Shown piece after piece: positions 25,931 to 34,708 of a stretch of DNA of 64,000 nucleotides (within the stretch, counting starts at the first letter, position 1; the number at the start of each line of letters is the position of its first letter). The notes beneath the pieces were generated by a model. The model had not been told where the DNA came from, did no database searches, and saw only the letters and a list, made by a program, of their open reading frames with translations. The DNA comes from Iodobacter sp025352645. GTDB taxonomy: Bacteria; Pseudomonadota; Gammaproteobacteria; Burkholderiales; Chitinibacteraceae. Made by a program: the position numbers and the translations under genes. The DNA is taken from the NCBI RefSeq assembly GCF_033446605.1, contig NZ_JAWQUO010000009.1, positions 87,811-151,810 on the forward strand, given 5' to 3'.

Positions 25931-27334
25931 TTAAAATGAATGGTTAAAAAACACCAAAGTCATCACTATAAATAACGGTAATAATATCGCGCAAGACCAA
26001 GCCATATAACCAAAGAAGCTTGGCATTTTAATACCACGATCTTCCGCTACCGCTTTCACCATAAAATTAGGCGCATTACCAATATAACTAAGCGCGCCCA
26101 TAAACACCGCACCTGCTGAAATAGCCAATAAAGTGGATGCCATTGGCCCCATCATATGGGCCGCATCACCATGCGCCAAATTAAAGAACACTAAATAAGT
26201 TGGTGCATTATCTAAAAATGCCGATAACAAGCCGGTCATCCAAAAATACATATAGTCAACCGGACCACCACTGGCATTTGAAACAGTATTAACTAAAGGC
26301 GCTAAGTGCCCAGCCTCGCCCGCCCGCAAGATAGCAATTGCAGGCGCCATCACAATAAAGATGCCAGCAAAAAGCTTAGCCACTTCTAAGATAGGGCCCC
26401 AGTTAAAATCATTGCCCGCACGTATTGGTTTTGGCGTAAATTTTAATGAAACCAAGGCAATGGTTAGCAGTAGTAAATCACGCATTAAATCTTGGATCGC
26501 CAGCTCAGTGCCTGCAATATGCCAAGAAATACCTGGTTTCCAAATACCCGACATCACCACGCTAGCCACAACAGCGGCAATTAAAAAGAAATTGAACTTG
26601 CCATGAATTTTAATCGGCGTGTCTTTAGTTGGGTCACGCGGCAATACGCCTTCCTTTTTAAAGTAATAGCTATCGATAAAATAAAATACCGTTAGCAATA
26701 CGCCTGCGGCAAAGGCCACCAAGGGCAACATATGGCTAAAGGTCCAGAAAAAATCAACGCCTTTTAAAAAGCCAAGAAATAAAGGCGGATCGCCCAATGG
26801 AGTTAAACCACCGCCAATATTTGCCACTAAGAAAATAAAGAACACCACCACGTGTACATTATGCTTGCGATTATCATTTGCCTTAATCAAAGGGCGAATA
26901 AGCAGCATAGCCGCACCAGTAGTTCCCATAATGGAAGCAAGCACAGTGCCTAAAGCCAAGATCCCAGTATTTAACTTGGGGGAGCCATGTAAATTACCCC
27001 AAACCAAAATGCCACCAGATATGGTGTACAAGGCAAATAGAATCAGGATAAAGGGAATGTACTCATCAATCATGGCATGAGCGATCACCCCCAGCGAGGT
27101 AGACACGCCAAACACCGCGGTAAAAGGCAGCAAAAAACACGCGGCCCAAAACGCTGTTATTTTACCAAAGTGTAAATGCCAAAAGTGCGGCGCAAATAAG
27201 GGGAATAGCGCAATAGAGAGCAAAATACCCACAAAAGGCAGCGCCCAAGCCAAGCTTAAATCTGCACCATTAAAATCAGCGGCCAGCGCAAAGGCTGGCA
27301 ACGCACTTAAAACTGCAAAGAGGATTTTTTTCAT
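25931..27334 (-). CDS. Sodium:proton antiporter-like membrane protein (CitMHS/NhaD-type)
   Basis: A 467-residue inner-membrane transporter of the ion-transporter superfamily. An N-terminal signal-like segment (MKKILFAVLSALPAFALA) precedes many membrane helices. Typical motifs are GTTGAAMLLIRPLI, VANIGGGLTPLGDPPLFLGFL, GLLSAFLDNAPTYLVFFNLA and ALSYIGNAPNFMVKAVAE, as in putative Na+/H+ antiporters of the NhaD/CitMHS_2 group. Its ATG overlaps the gloA stop by four bases (ATGA), so it is coupled to gloA. Ion specificity is inferred from the family only. Confidence 0.85.
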   Translation of the reverse strand: MKKILFAVLSALPAFALAADFNGADLSLAWALPFVGILLSIALFPLFAPHFWHLHFGKITAFWAACFLLPFTAVFGVSTSLGVIAHAMIDEYIPFILILFALYTISGGILVWGNLHGSPKLNTGILALGTVLASIMGTTGAAMLLIRPLIKANDNRKHNVHVVVFFIFLVANIGGGLTPLGDPPLFLGFLKGVDFFWTFSHMLPLVAFAAGVLLTVFYFIDSYYFKKEGVLPRDPTKDTPIKIHGKFNFFLIAAVVASVVMSGIWKPGISWHIAGTELAIQDLMRDLLLLTIALVSLKFTPKPIRAGNDFNWGPILEVAKLFAGIFIVMAPAIAILRAGEAGHLAPLVNTVSNASGGPVDYMYFWMTGLLSAFLDNAPTYLVFFNLAHGDAAHMMGPMASTLLAISAGAVFMGALSYIGNAPNFMVKAVAEDRGIKMPSFFGYMAWSCAILLPLFIVMTLVFFNHSF

Positions 27335-27711
27335 TTTTGAATAAATTCTATTTTGTAACCATCAGGATCTTCAACAAAGGCAATCACCGTGCTGCCATGC
27401 TTCATAGGGCCTGGCTCGCGCACAACCTTGCCACCCTTTTGACGAACATCTTCACAACAGGCGTAAATATCGTCGATTTCAATCGCGATATGCCCATAAG
27501 CGTTGCCCAAATCGTATTGCGTGGTATCCCAGTTATGAGTCAATTCTAATACCGTAGCGCTGGCTTCGTCGTTATAACCCAAAAATGCCAAGGTAAAACG
27601 CCCCTCAGGGAAGTCTTTGCTGCGTAATAAACGCATACCCAGTACTTCGGTATAAAACTTGATAGAAAGTTCCAAATTGCCCACGCGGAGCATGGTATGT
27701 AGCAAGCGCAT
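27331..27711 (-). CDS. gloA: Lactoylglutathione lyase (glyoxalase I)
   Basis: Converts the methylglyoxal-glutathione hemithioacetal to S-lactoylglutathione. 126 residues. All four metal ligands fall at the same positions as in E. coli GloA: H5, E56, H74 and E122. I chose the ATG of MRLLHTMLRV; a longer frame adds 20 residues without family support. It is the first gene of a two-gene unit with the antiporter. This pairing is suggestive because methylglyoxal stress in bacteria involves ion fluxes, but that link is inference. Confidence 0.94.
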   Translation of the reverse strand: MRLLHTMLRVGNLELSIKFYTEVLGMRLLRSKDFPEGRFTLAFLGYNDEASATVLELTHNWDTTQYDLGNAYGHIAIEIDDIYACCEDVRQKGGKVVREPGPMKHGSTVIAFVEDPDGYKIEFIQK

Positions 27712-27944
27712 GACGATTGTCCATATCATAGAAAAACCTAAGTTTACCGTGTTTCTATTCGCTTGCTGCATTCAAGGGTTTGCATAAATTCACGGTTTTT
27801 ATAAAAAATATTCTTATTTTGCAATAGATCAATTGGGCAAATTCAGCGCCAATCAATCTAAACTTCTTGTAAATAAATAGTTATAAAAATCAGTAGTTAA
27901 GCGATGAACTGCTGGGGGTAAGCTAAATTTAGGATGTAAGGGGC

Positions 27945-27972
27945 TTGACACAAATTAAATTATCCTTATAAT
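27945..27972 (+). promoter_or_regulatory. Sigma70 promoter of the lysine tRNA cluster
   Basis: A perfect -35 TTGACA (27945-27950) and a perfect -10 TATAAT (27967-27972) are separated by 16 bases, followed by GCGACCTCTCT and the first tRNA 22 bases later. The G+C-rich discriminator is typical of stringently controlled stable-RNA promoters. Confidence 0.92.
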
Positions 27973-27994
27973 GCGACCTCTCTGAAGTGTGAGC

Positions 27995-28070
27995 GGGTCG
28001 TTAGCTCAGTTGGTAGAGCAGTGGACTTTTAATCCATTTGTCGCAGGTTCGAATCCCGCACGACCCACCA
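27995..28070 (+). tRNA. tRNA-Lys (anticodon TTT), first copy
   Basis: A 76-nt cloverleaf with acceptor GGGTCGT/ACGACCC, anticodon loop CTTTTAA (anticodon TTT), T-loop GGTTCGAATCC and encoded CCA. Every base matches the third gene of the cluster. Confidence 0.97.
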
Positions 28071-28087
28071 ATCACACAATATTTGCA

Positions 28088-28163
28088 GGGCTGTTAGCTC
28101 AGCTGGTAGAGCAGCGGACTCTTAATCCGTAGGTCGACAGTTCGAATCTGTCACAGCCCACCA
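28088..28163 (+). tRNA. tRNA-Lys (anticodon CTT)
   Basis: A 76-nt cloverleaf with acceptor GGGCTGT/ACAGCCC, anticodon loop CTCTTAA (anticodon CTT), T-arm ACAGTTCGAATCTGT and encoded CCA. It reads AAG codons and lies between two TTT copies. Confidence 0.96.
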
Positions 28164-28191
28164 GTTAAATACAGTTGCCTTACCCCTATAT

Positions 28192-28267
28192 GGGTCGTTA
28201 GCTCAGTTGGTAGAGCAGTGGACTTTTAATCCATTTGTCGCAGGTTCGAATCCCGCACGACCCACCA
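28192..28267 (+). tRNA. tRNA-Lys (anticodon TTT), second copy
   Basis: Identical to the tRNA at 27995-28070, including the CCA end. It closes the three-tRNA transcript, with a terminator ten bases later. Confidence 0.97.
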
Positions 28268-28276
28268 AGCATTCAT

Positions 28277-28309
28277 CAAAAAGCCCAGTCTTCGGATTGG
28301 GCTTTTTGT
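28277..28309 (+). terminator. Terminator of the tRNA-Lys cluster
   Basis: AAAAAGCCCAGTC-TTCG-GATTGGGCTTTTTG: a stable stem with one mismatch, a UUCG tetraloop and a U-run. Confidence 0.92.
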
Positions 28310-28392
28310 TTGCGCCATCCAGCCATCTCCATCGCCTGCCAATACGCCACCACCGGTCTATAACGGTGCATCACTGTGTTGGAAGCTCTGCT

Positions 28393-28860
28393 ATGCGTGT
28401 CTTATATGCCTTAACCTTGCTCAGCGCCTTCAGCCCCGCTGCTGAGCTTATGCCGCAAGCTGGCCAGTGGGAAGTCGTTAGCGAAATGCCCGCTGAGCAA
28501 AAAGCCATGTTTAGTAAAATGAAGCCCGAGCAAATCAAGCAAATGCAGCAACCTAGCATGCATTTCGACCCGAAGGCTGGGACGATCACGATGTCACTCT
28601 GTTTATCAAAAGAAAAAATGGGGAGCTGGCAGCAAATGGGGCAAAAGCCCTCACAAAACTGCGAGCCACCCAAGGTAAGCAATAGTGGTAATACCGTCAG
28701 CATGGATATGCAATGCCGACAGCCACACGCCGCCACCATCCACAGCGTGATTCAATTTAGCCCCGCCAGAGATAGCTACCAATACGAGCATCAGATTCAA
28801 GCCCAAGGCAAAAGCATGGCGCTAAAAGGCAGTGCGCGGCGCTTAGGAGAATGCAAATAG
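28393..28860 (+). CDS. DUF3617 family exported protein
   Basis: A 155-residue predicted periplasmic protein. A short signal peptide (MRVLYALTLLSAFSPAAE) precedes a DUF3617-type domain beginning with the family's GQWEV motif. Features are a Met/Lys/Gln-rich middle (AEQKAMFSKMKPEQIKQM), Cys at SLCLSKE, QNCEPP, MQCRQP and a final GEC that could form disulfides. The function of the family is unknown. I chose the ATG at 28393; the open frame extends back into the tRNA, which is not coding. Confidence 0.8.
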   Translation: MRVLYALTLLSAFSPAAELMPQAGQWEVVSEMPAEQKAMFSKMKPEQIKQMQQPSMHFDPKAGTITMSLCLSKEKMGSWQQMGQKPSQNCEPPKVSNSGNTVSMDMQCRQPHAATIHSVIQFSPARDSYQYEHQIQAQGKSMALKGSARRLGECK

Positions 28861-28884
28861 GGAGGCCGTTACGCCTCCCTATTT
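28854..28884 (+). terminator. Terminator after the DUF3617 gene
   Basis: AATAGGGAGGC pairs with GCCTCCCTATT, overlapping the stop codon. A second palindrome, AGGGGCACGGCATGCCGTGCCCT (28889-28911), follows directly and may belong to the GTAGGGG repeat group or help terminate the convergent pilL. Confidence 0.75.
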
Positions 28885-28933
28885 AAGTAGGGGCACGGCA
28901 TGCCGTGCCCTATCAGCATTTTATTACGGTGAG

Positions 28934-31900
28934 TTAAGCCTGAATAAACCCGCGAATATGGCCGAGCAACTCCTCTTCTTGGTAAGGCTTACCAAGGAAG
29001 GTATTTACCCCCAGCTCAAATGCATAGTTTTTATGCTTATCTGCCGTGCGCGAGGTAATCATAATGATAGGAATATGCCGTGTTCCCTCATTGGCGCGCA
29101 CATTACGGGTAAACTCAAAGCCATCCATACGTGGCATTTCAATATCCACCAACATCACATCTGGCTTGATATCCGATAGCTGCTGCAATGCGTCTAAGCC
29201 GTCTTTGGCCGTTAATACTTGGAAGCCTTCCTTAGCCAATAGCCGCCCTGTGATTTTACGCACCGTCAGTGAATCATCCACAATCATCACTACCGGCGTG
29301 GTTTTCAGTGCTTCTGGGCTGATATGAATCGCGGTACTGCGTGTTTCACCACGAGCCAACAGCGAGAGTGGATTCATAATCATCACCACGTCGCCGTTAC
29401 CCAACACAGTTGCGCCGGTTACGCCTGGAATCCGCGCTAATTGCGGCCCAATCGCCTTCACCACCACCTCTTGATTACGCAGCAGCTCATCAACATGCAA
29501 GGCCATACGGCTGCTACCACTACGCAGCAATATCACGGTGTTATAGCGTTTTTGCTCTGGTACAGATTGGGTATCGCCTAACAACCTTGGGAAGTAAGCA
29601 AAGGGATAACGATGATCCATCCATTCTTGGAAGCGATTTTCATAAATATGCTCCAGTGGCCCCAGCTTAATTTCCTGTACCTGCTCTACCATCCCTGATG
29701 GAATCGCATATTGCTGGCCATTAGCCTTCACCAAAACCACTTGCGTAACTGCTAAGGTCAGCGGCAGATAAATCGTAAACGTGGTGCCTACGCCGGTTTC
29801 GCTGCTCACCTCAATGCGGCCACCCAAGTCCCCTAGCTTATTCTTCACCACATCCATGCCAATACCACGGCCAGATAAGGTGGTTAGACTGCTAGCGGTG
29901 CTAATGCCCGGCTCAAAAATCAACTCCGTGATCATTTGATCGCTGGCATTGTTATTGATCAGGCCTTTTTCAAGCCCTTTAGTACGCAAGCTGGCTAAAT
30001 CCAAACCCTTGCCATCGTCTTTTAGCAGCAAGACCAGCTCATTGCCTTCTTGGCGCACTTCTACCTGTACTTCGCCAAACTCTGGCTTACCTAAGGCAAG
30101 CCGCTGCTCGGTGGTTTCTAAGCCATGATCGATGGCATTTCGCAGCATATGTTCAAACGGCGACATCATTTGATCGAGCACACCACGATCGATTTCTACT
30201 CGGCCACCACGTAATTCCAAGTTGACCTTTTTGCCAACCTCTTTACCGGTCTGACGAGTCAGGCGGTAAAGACGCTCAGACAAGCTACTAAACGGCACCA
30301 TGCGCACCCGCATCAGGCTTTGTTGCAGCTCCTTAGTCATCCGCGCTTGTTGGGATAGCGCCGAACTAGAATCGTCGTGATTTTTCAACAAGTTTTGCTG
30401 AATAGTGGCCACGTCATTCACGCTTTCAGCAATAAAGCGGGTCACTTCTTGCAAGCGGGTAAAGCGATCGAATTCGAGCGGATCAAAGTTAGCTTCATGC
30501 CCTTCGTGCTCTTTCACCTTGGCCTGCATTTGCGATTCGGCTTGGATCTCCATCTCACGCAGCTGGCTGCGTAGGCGGTTGACGTTTTCGGTTAAATCGA
30601 GCAGGGATGATTTCATCGTCAGCATTTCAGCTTCGATCCGCGATCTGGCGATCGATACCTCACCGGCCTGATTCACCAGCTGATCCATCAGCTCTGATTT
30701 CACTCGGATCGTGGTACTGGTATCAACTTCCGCCTGCTGTACAGCAACAGGAGCAATGACTTCTTCCGGCTTCTTGCCGCCTTTTAGCTCATCGGCCAGC
30801 ATTTGAATCAAATCAAAATCGGCATCAAATGCATCTAATAGCGATGCAGAGTAATGGCTACCAGCGGCCAGCAAGCGGCTCTCCATCTGATGGATAACCT
30901 CACCCATCCGCATCGCACCGGCCATTCGCGCGCTGCCTTTAAAGGTGTGTAAAACACGCGCTAAGGCACGGGCATCTTTTTCATCAGGCTCTGGCAAACG
31001 CAAGCCGCGCAATGACGCGCTAATTTGCTGTATCAGCTCATCGGCCTCTTCAATAAACACCGGCAAGAGCTGCTCATCAATATCGTCAGACTGCTCGCTA
31101 TCTAGCTCTGCTTTGCGCTGTAAATCGTGCTTATCTAACAAGGGATCTAATGATGCAGGGTCGATCTCCAGCAAATCGGCAAGGGCCGCGTGCTGTTCAA
31201 ACTCAACTTCCTCTTCAACCTCATCCAATAGCTCAGCAGGTATTGCCATGCCACTTAAAGAATCAACGTCCAGCAACCCATCTAATAAGGGCGAGGCAAT
31301 ATTTTCTAGCTCGTTTGCGCTGGCTGTTTGGGCCTGCTCAGCATCATCGACAAGAGACGGCTCTATTGCTAATGAGCCATCTAATACTGGCGATTCAATA
31401 CGAGGAGCAATGCCAGCTTCCACCTCAACGGCCTGTTCGATACTTTCACTGGCAAGAGATGGCTCTGTTGCTAATAAGCCGTCTAATACAGGCGATTCAA
31501 TATGAGGAGCAATGCCAGCTTCCGCGTCAGTGGCCTGCTCGATACTTTCACTGGCAAGAGATGGCTCTGTTGCTAATAAGCCGTCTAATACAGGCGATTC
31601 AATATGAGGAGCAATGCCAGCTTCCGCGTCATCGGCCTGTTCGATATCTTCATCGGCTAGGAATGGCTCTGCTAACAAGCTATCTAGCAAGGACAATTCA
31701 AGAGCATCGGTGGCCGTAGTCAACTCAGCCGGCTCTTCTAATTTGCCCTCACTAAGGTCTAAAGAGGCCTCTAATGGAGCTTCTGCAGCTTCGCTATGGG
31801 GCTCATACAAATCTAAATCAAGCGGCGCTACTTCTGCTTCCTCATCTAAAGAAATATCAAAAGGTTGAGCACGCAATTTTTGCAGCGCAAGAATCTCTGC

Positions 31901-34444
31901 CTCCGCAAAGCCCGGTGCTTCCAGCGCAAAAATAGCCCCTAGCATAGAAGCAATACGATTCACCGCCTGCTCTAGCACAGGCTCGTCTGCAATCACCATT
32001 TCGCCGAGTTGCTGCACCACATGTTCTAGGGTGTAGGCTAGCTCGCCTAAGCTACGGAAACCCGCCGTCGAGGCAATGCCTCCCAAGGTATGTGCCGCCA
32101 GTAAATAGGCCGATGGGTCACTATTCTTATTTTGCAAGGTCGACAGATATTGCAAAGCTTCATTACAAAATAGCGCAAACAGCGATGCAGACACGGTTAC
32201 GGTGCCGATCATCACTTCATCGTTTTCTGCCTGCTCAGGATCTACTGATAAATGTATGTGCTCTACTGGCGCTAGAGCAGCCTCACCCAATTGTTCTTTA
32301 ATTCTGTCTACCAAGGCGATTAAATCACTCGCCTCAATCAGCGCCGCTCCAGTGGTAGAAAGCTGCTGCACCCAGCCAGAAAACGCCCGATGTGCTTGAT
32401 CAAGCAAATCAATTAACTCCGCACTCGCTGGGCGTTCAATTTGCATCAGCTTATTCATCAGCTGCTCTATCGCCCAAGCCACTTGCCCCAAGTGATTCAA
32501 GCCCACCATCCGACCACTGCCTTTTAGGGTATGGAAACTGCGTCTTACAACGGTGAGTGCTTCGCGATCGTGCGGGGTCTGTTGGCAAATCCGTAGCTGC
32601 TCTGCAATGCTAGCCAAGACCTCTGCAGCTTCTTCTAAGAACACTTCAAGCAATTCGGCATCTACCGCAGCATCTGACACCGGCAAAGGCTTAGATGGGT
32701 CTGCCTGCGGGGCCACAATCGTAGTAATGGCCTCCAGCTCTGGCTCTTCTTCTAGCACCTCAAGCAAGCTATCTGCCAAAGAATCGACCGGCAGCGCGCC
32801 GGATAGCTTATCAATCATGCCCAGCAAAGACGCAGGCTCATCGCGGCTTTGCGCAATATCATCCAGATAAAAACCAAGGCTAGATAAGCCCTCAGCCAAG
32901 AGCTCTAGCTCTTCTTGAGCGGGCAGCAATAATTCACTACGGACAAATTGCTCAATCCGCTTTTGGCATAGCTGCAATAACTCAACCGCCTGGTGCTTAT
33001 CCAGCATTTGCAGTGCGCCTTGAATTTGACGCAGGCTAGGCTCCACTTTAACCAGTTCTGAATTGTGATCAGGATTACGGAACCATCCTTCCAACACATC
33101 TTCAACCATTTGCAAATTGCTACGCATTTCATGCGCTAGCTGCGCTTGCAAAAGACGCTCTTGCGCTTGGCGTGATACCGCATCTAAATGAGGTACTTCG
33201 CTATTTAAAGATGGATTTAACAAGCGCTGGCTCATTGCATCCACTTGCGCAGGGAAATCATCGGCCAAGAGTGGGTAAATGGCTAAGCCGTTATCGATCA
33301 ACAATAGCGCTGTTGCCACTTCCAAAGCTTGGCCATCGCTAGGAGCAAGTCGATTTAAGCGGTGAATCGCCTGATGCAGCGCCTGCCATAAATCATCTAA
33401 ACCAGGAATACTTAAAGGGGCAGAACGGACGGCCAAAGGCTCAAAATCGGCTAAAAAGGCGACCAGACGCTCGGATTGACCCGAACAAATTCGGCTCCAC
33501 GTGTCTTTACATACCGCCAGATCTTCACGCAAACTGCGAGCCAGCTGCTTACGCAAAACAGCCGCTGGCGAGAGCAAATCAGCATCTTTACTTGGCAATA
33601 AACTCTCCAAGGCAAAGGCTTTACGCAGCCCAAGCGCCAAAGGGCTCGTCGTTTCTATGATTAATAAAGCATATAAAATATCGCGATACAGCCGCTCAGC
33701 CACCTTGCCAGAGCCATCACTTAAGCGGCGTAGCTGTAAATTGAGCCGCAAGATAAGCGTTTTAAAATCGATATCCGCCGATGCGCGGTGGCTGCTTAGG
33801 CCATCTAACAAGCCCGCAGCTGCCCACCAAAAATGCCGAGAAACAACATTGGGCTGCGTCGCGGCAATCTCTGCCAAACTTTTCGCCATAATGCTGGCGG
33901 CACCCACATCTTTGCTAATCCAATTTAGCAAGCCAGCCTCAAAACGTTGCCGACGCAAGCGAATAAAGCCGCTCATATCCGCAGCCGGTAAATTTTTTAC
34001 CGGCAATCCTAAGGGCAGCACTAATTCGGATAATTGCGGGAAAAATAATTCAGCGCCGCTTTCCGTCGTTTGGCGTAAAGCCGCCATTTTCTTAAAACTA
34101 GACAACAATCTAAGTGGCTGATTAGGCGCTCCGGCAGAGAGCTGCTCTAAGTAATGGCTGGCTTCGGCAATCCCCCGCTGAATAACCTCTAGGGCATCAG
34201 CACTGAGCTCATCAAATACGAGCGCCTGCTCAATCTCTTCGCAAAAACGCGCCAAGCCAGTGAGCTCCACCATCTGCACAGCACCATGGGCTTGATGCAA
34301 AAAAGTACGAGCATGCTTAAGCAGTGCACTATCGTTGGTCTCGCCAAACTGAGCCAGCGCTTGCGCTGCTTTTTGTAATGTTTGCTCGATTTCGCTCTTG
34401 ACCCAGACCAGAGAGCCCAGATCGAATTCGGTATGCGCGCTCAT
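28934..34444 (-). CDS. pilL: Chemotaxis-type hybrid histidine kinase PilL/ChpA
   Basis: The large CheA-like kinase controlling type IV pilus twitching, 1836 residues. Hpt-like segments: a degenerate one near residue 50 (LHQAHGAVQMV), a canonical one near 636 (FHTLKGSGRMVG), one near 782 with Gly in place of Lys (AHTLGGIAS), and a canonical one near 1165 (LHTFKGSARMAG). An acidic linker at about 920-1032 carries 34-residue tandem repeats. Then come the kinase ATPase (HMLRNAIDHGLE near 1429, DDGKGLD, GRGIGMDVV), a CheW domain (about 1580-1680) and a C-terminal receiver (VMIVDDS near 1718, D near 1765 in LVDIEMPR). It is downstream of pilJ. P. aeruginosa ChpA is longer, with more phosphotransfer sites. 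Confidence 0.95.
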   Translation of the reverse strand: MSAHTEFDLGSLVWVKSEIEQTLQKAAQALAQFGETNDSALLKHARTFLHQAHGAVQMVELTGLARFCEEIEQALVFDELSADALEVIQRGIAEASHYLEQLSAGAPNQPLRLLSSFKKMAALRQTTESGAELFFPQLSELVLPLGLPVKNLPAADMSGFIRLRRQRFEAGLLNWISKDVGAASIMAKSLAEIAATQPNVVSRHFWWAAAGLLDGLSSHRASADIDFKTLILRLNLQLRRLSDGSGKVAERLYRDILYALLIIETTSPLALGLRKAFALESLLPSKDADLLSPAAVLRKQLARSLREDLAVCKDTWSRICSGQSERLVAFLADFEPLAVRSAPLSIPGLDDLWQALHQAIHRLNRLAPSDGQALEVATALLLIDNGLAIYPLLADDFPAQVDAMSQRLLNPSLNSEVPHLDAVSRQAQERLLQAQLAHEMRSNLQMVEDVLEGWFRNPDHNSELVKVEPSLRQIQGALQMLDKHQAVELLQLCQKRIEQFVRSELLLPAQEELELLAEGLSSLGFYLDDIAQSRDEPASLLGMIDKLSGALPVDSLADSLLEVLEEEPELEAITTIVAPQADPSKPLPVSDAAVDAELLEVFLEEAAEVLASIAEQLRICQQTPHDREALTVVRRSFHTLKGSGRMVGLNHLGQVAWAIEQLMNKLMQIERPASAELIDLLDQAHRAFSGWVQQLSTTGAALIEASDLIALVDRIKEQLGEAALAPVEHIHLSVDPEQAENDEVMIGTVTVSASLFALFCNEALQYLSTLQNKNSDPSAYLLAAHTLGGIASTAGFRSLGELAYTLEHVVQQLGEMVIADEPVLEQAVNRIASMLGAIFALEAPGFAEAEILALQKLRAQPFDISLDEEAEVAPLDLDLYEPHSEAAEAPLEASLDLSEGKLEEPAELTTATDALELSLLDSLLAEPFLADEDIEQADDAEAGIAPHIESPVLDGLLATEPSLASESIEQATDAEAGIAPHIESPVLDGLLATEPSLASESIEQAVEVEAGIAPRIESPVLDGSLAIEPSLVDDAEQAQTASANELENIASPLLDGLLDVDSLSGMAIPAELLDEVEEEVEFEQHAALADLLEIDPASLDPLLDKHDLQRKAELDSEQSDDIDEQLLPVFIEEADELIQQISASLRGLRLPEPDEKDARALARVLHTFKGSARMAGAMRMGEVIHQMESRLLAAGSHYSASLLDAFDADFDLIQMLADELKGGKKPEEVIAPVAVQQAEVDTSTTIRVKSELMDQLVNQAGEVSIARSRIEAEMLTMKSSLLDLTENVNRLRSQLREMEIQAESQMQAKVKEHEGHEANFDPLEFDRFTRLQEVTRFIAESVNDVATIQQNLLKNHDDSSSALSQQARMTKELQQSLMRVRMVPFSSLSERLYRLTRQTGKEVGKKVNLELRGGRVEIDRGVLDQMMSPFEHMLRNAIDHGLETTEQRLALGKPEFGEVQVEVRQEGNELVLLLKDDGKGLDLASLRTKGLEKGLINNNASDQMITELIFEPGISTASSLTTLSGRGIGMDVVKNKLGDLGGRIEVSSETGVGTTFTIYLPLTLAVTQVVLVKANGQQYAIPSGMVEQVQEIKLGPLEHIYENRFQEWMDHRYPFAYFPRLLGDTQSVPEQKRYNTVILLRSGSSRMALHVDELLRNQEVVVKAIGPQLARIPGVTGATVLGNGDVVMIMNPLSLLARGETRSTAIHISPEALKTTPVVMIVDDSLTVRKITGRLLAKEGFQVLTAKDGLDALQQLSDIKPDVMLVDIEMPRMDGFEFTRNVRANEGTRHIPIIMITSRTADKHKNYAFELGVNTFLGKPYQEEELLGHIRGFIQA
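31349..31676. repeat. In-frame 102-bp tandem repeats within pilL
   Basis: Three successive units plus a partial one encode a 34-residue module (xxEPSLASESIEQ ... AGIAPHIESPVLDGLL). The two central units are almost identical at DNA level (period 102 bp, e.g. 31441 and 31543). The outer units have diverged (AEPFLADEDIEQ; AIEPSLVDDAEQ). The modules are acidic and probably disordered, lying between phosphotransfer domains. Confidence 0.9.
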
Positions 34445-34483
34445 TTAAAGCCTATTTTTAAGTGACACTAATAATCATTGGTG

Positions 34484-34510
34484 AAGGCGGGTTTACAAGC
34501 CGCCCTATAC
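34484..34510. repeat. Diverged R3-like hairpin between pilL and pilJ
   Basis: GGCGGGTTTACAAGCCGCCCTATAC, followed about 40 bases later by TTAGGGCGCAACCCGCC. The 264-bp pilJ-pilL gap shows no gene. Confidence 0.5.
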
Positions 34511-34708
34511 GTATCAAGTTAAGCCAATGTCTGCAGGATGAAAACTTAGGGCGCAACCCGCCAAATTTAAGCATCAAAAAGCTAAAAATGGCAGGTTTCA
34601 TCCGACCTAAGAAAAAACACACTCTATTGAAAAGTAGTATTTTTTTATGACAAATGTCTTAGCGATACATATAGGCAGATCTACCAACCCACCTACATAC
34701 TTTTCAAC

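Noticed and set aside
28207..28392. N-terminal extension of the DUF3617 gene
   Set aside because: It would translate part of a tRNA-Lys gene and its terminator; the signal-peptide start at 28393 fits better.
30945..31868. Long plus-strand frames opposite pilL (up to 189 residues)
   Set aside because: Antisense shadows of the biased, repetitive linker codons of pilL; Ser-rich low-complexity products with no homology.
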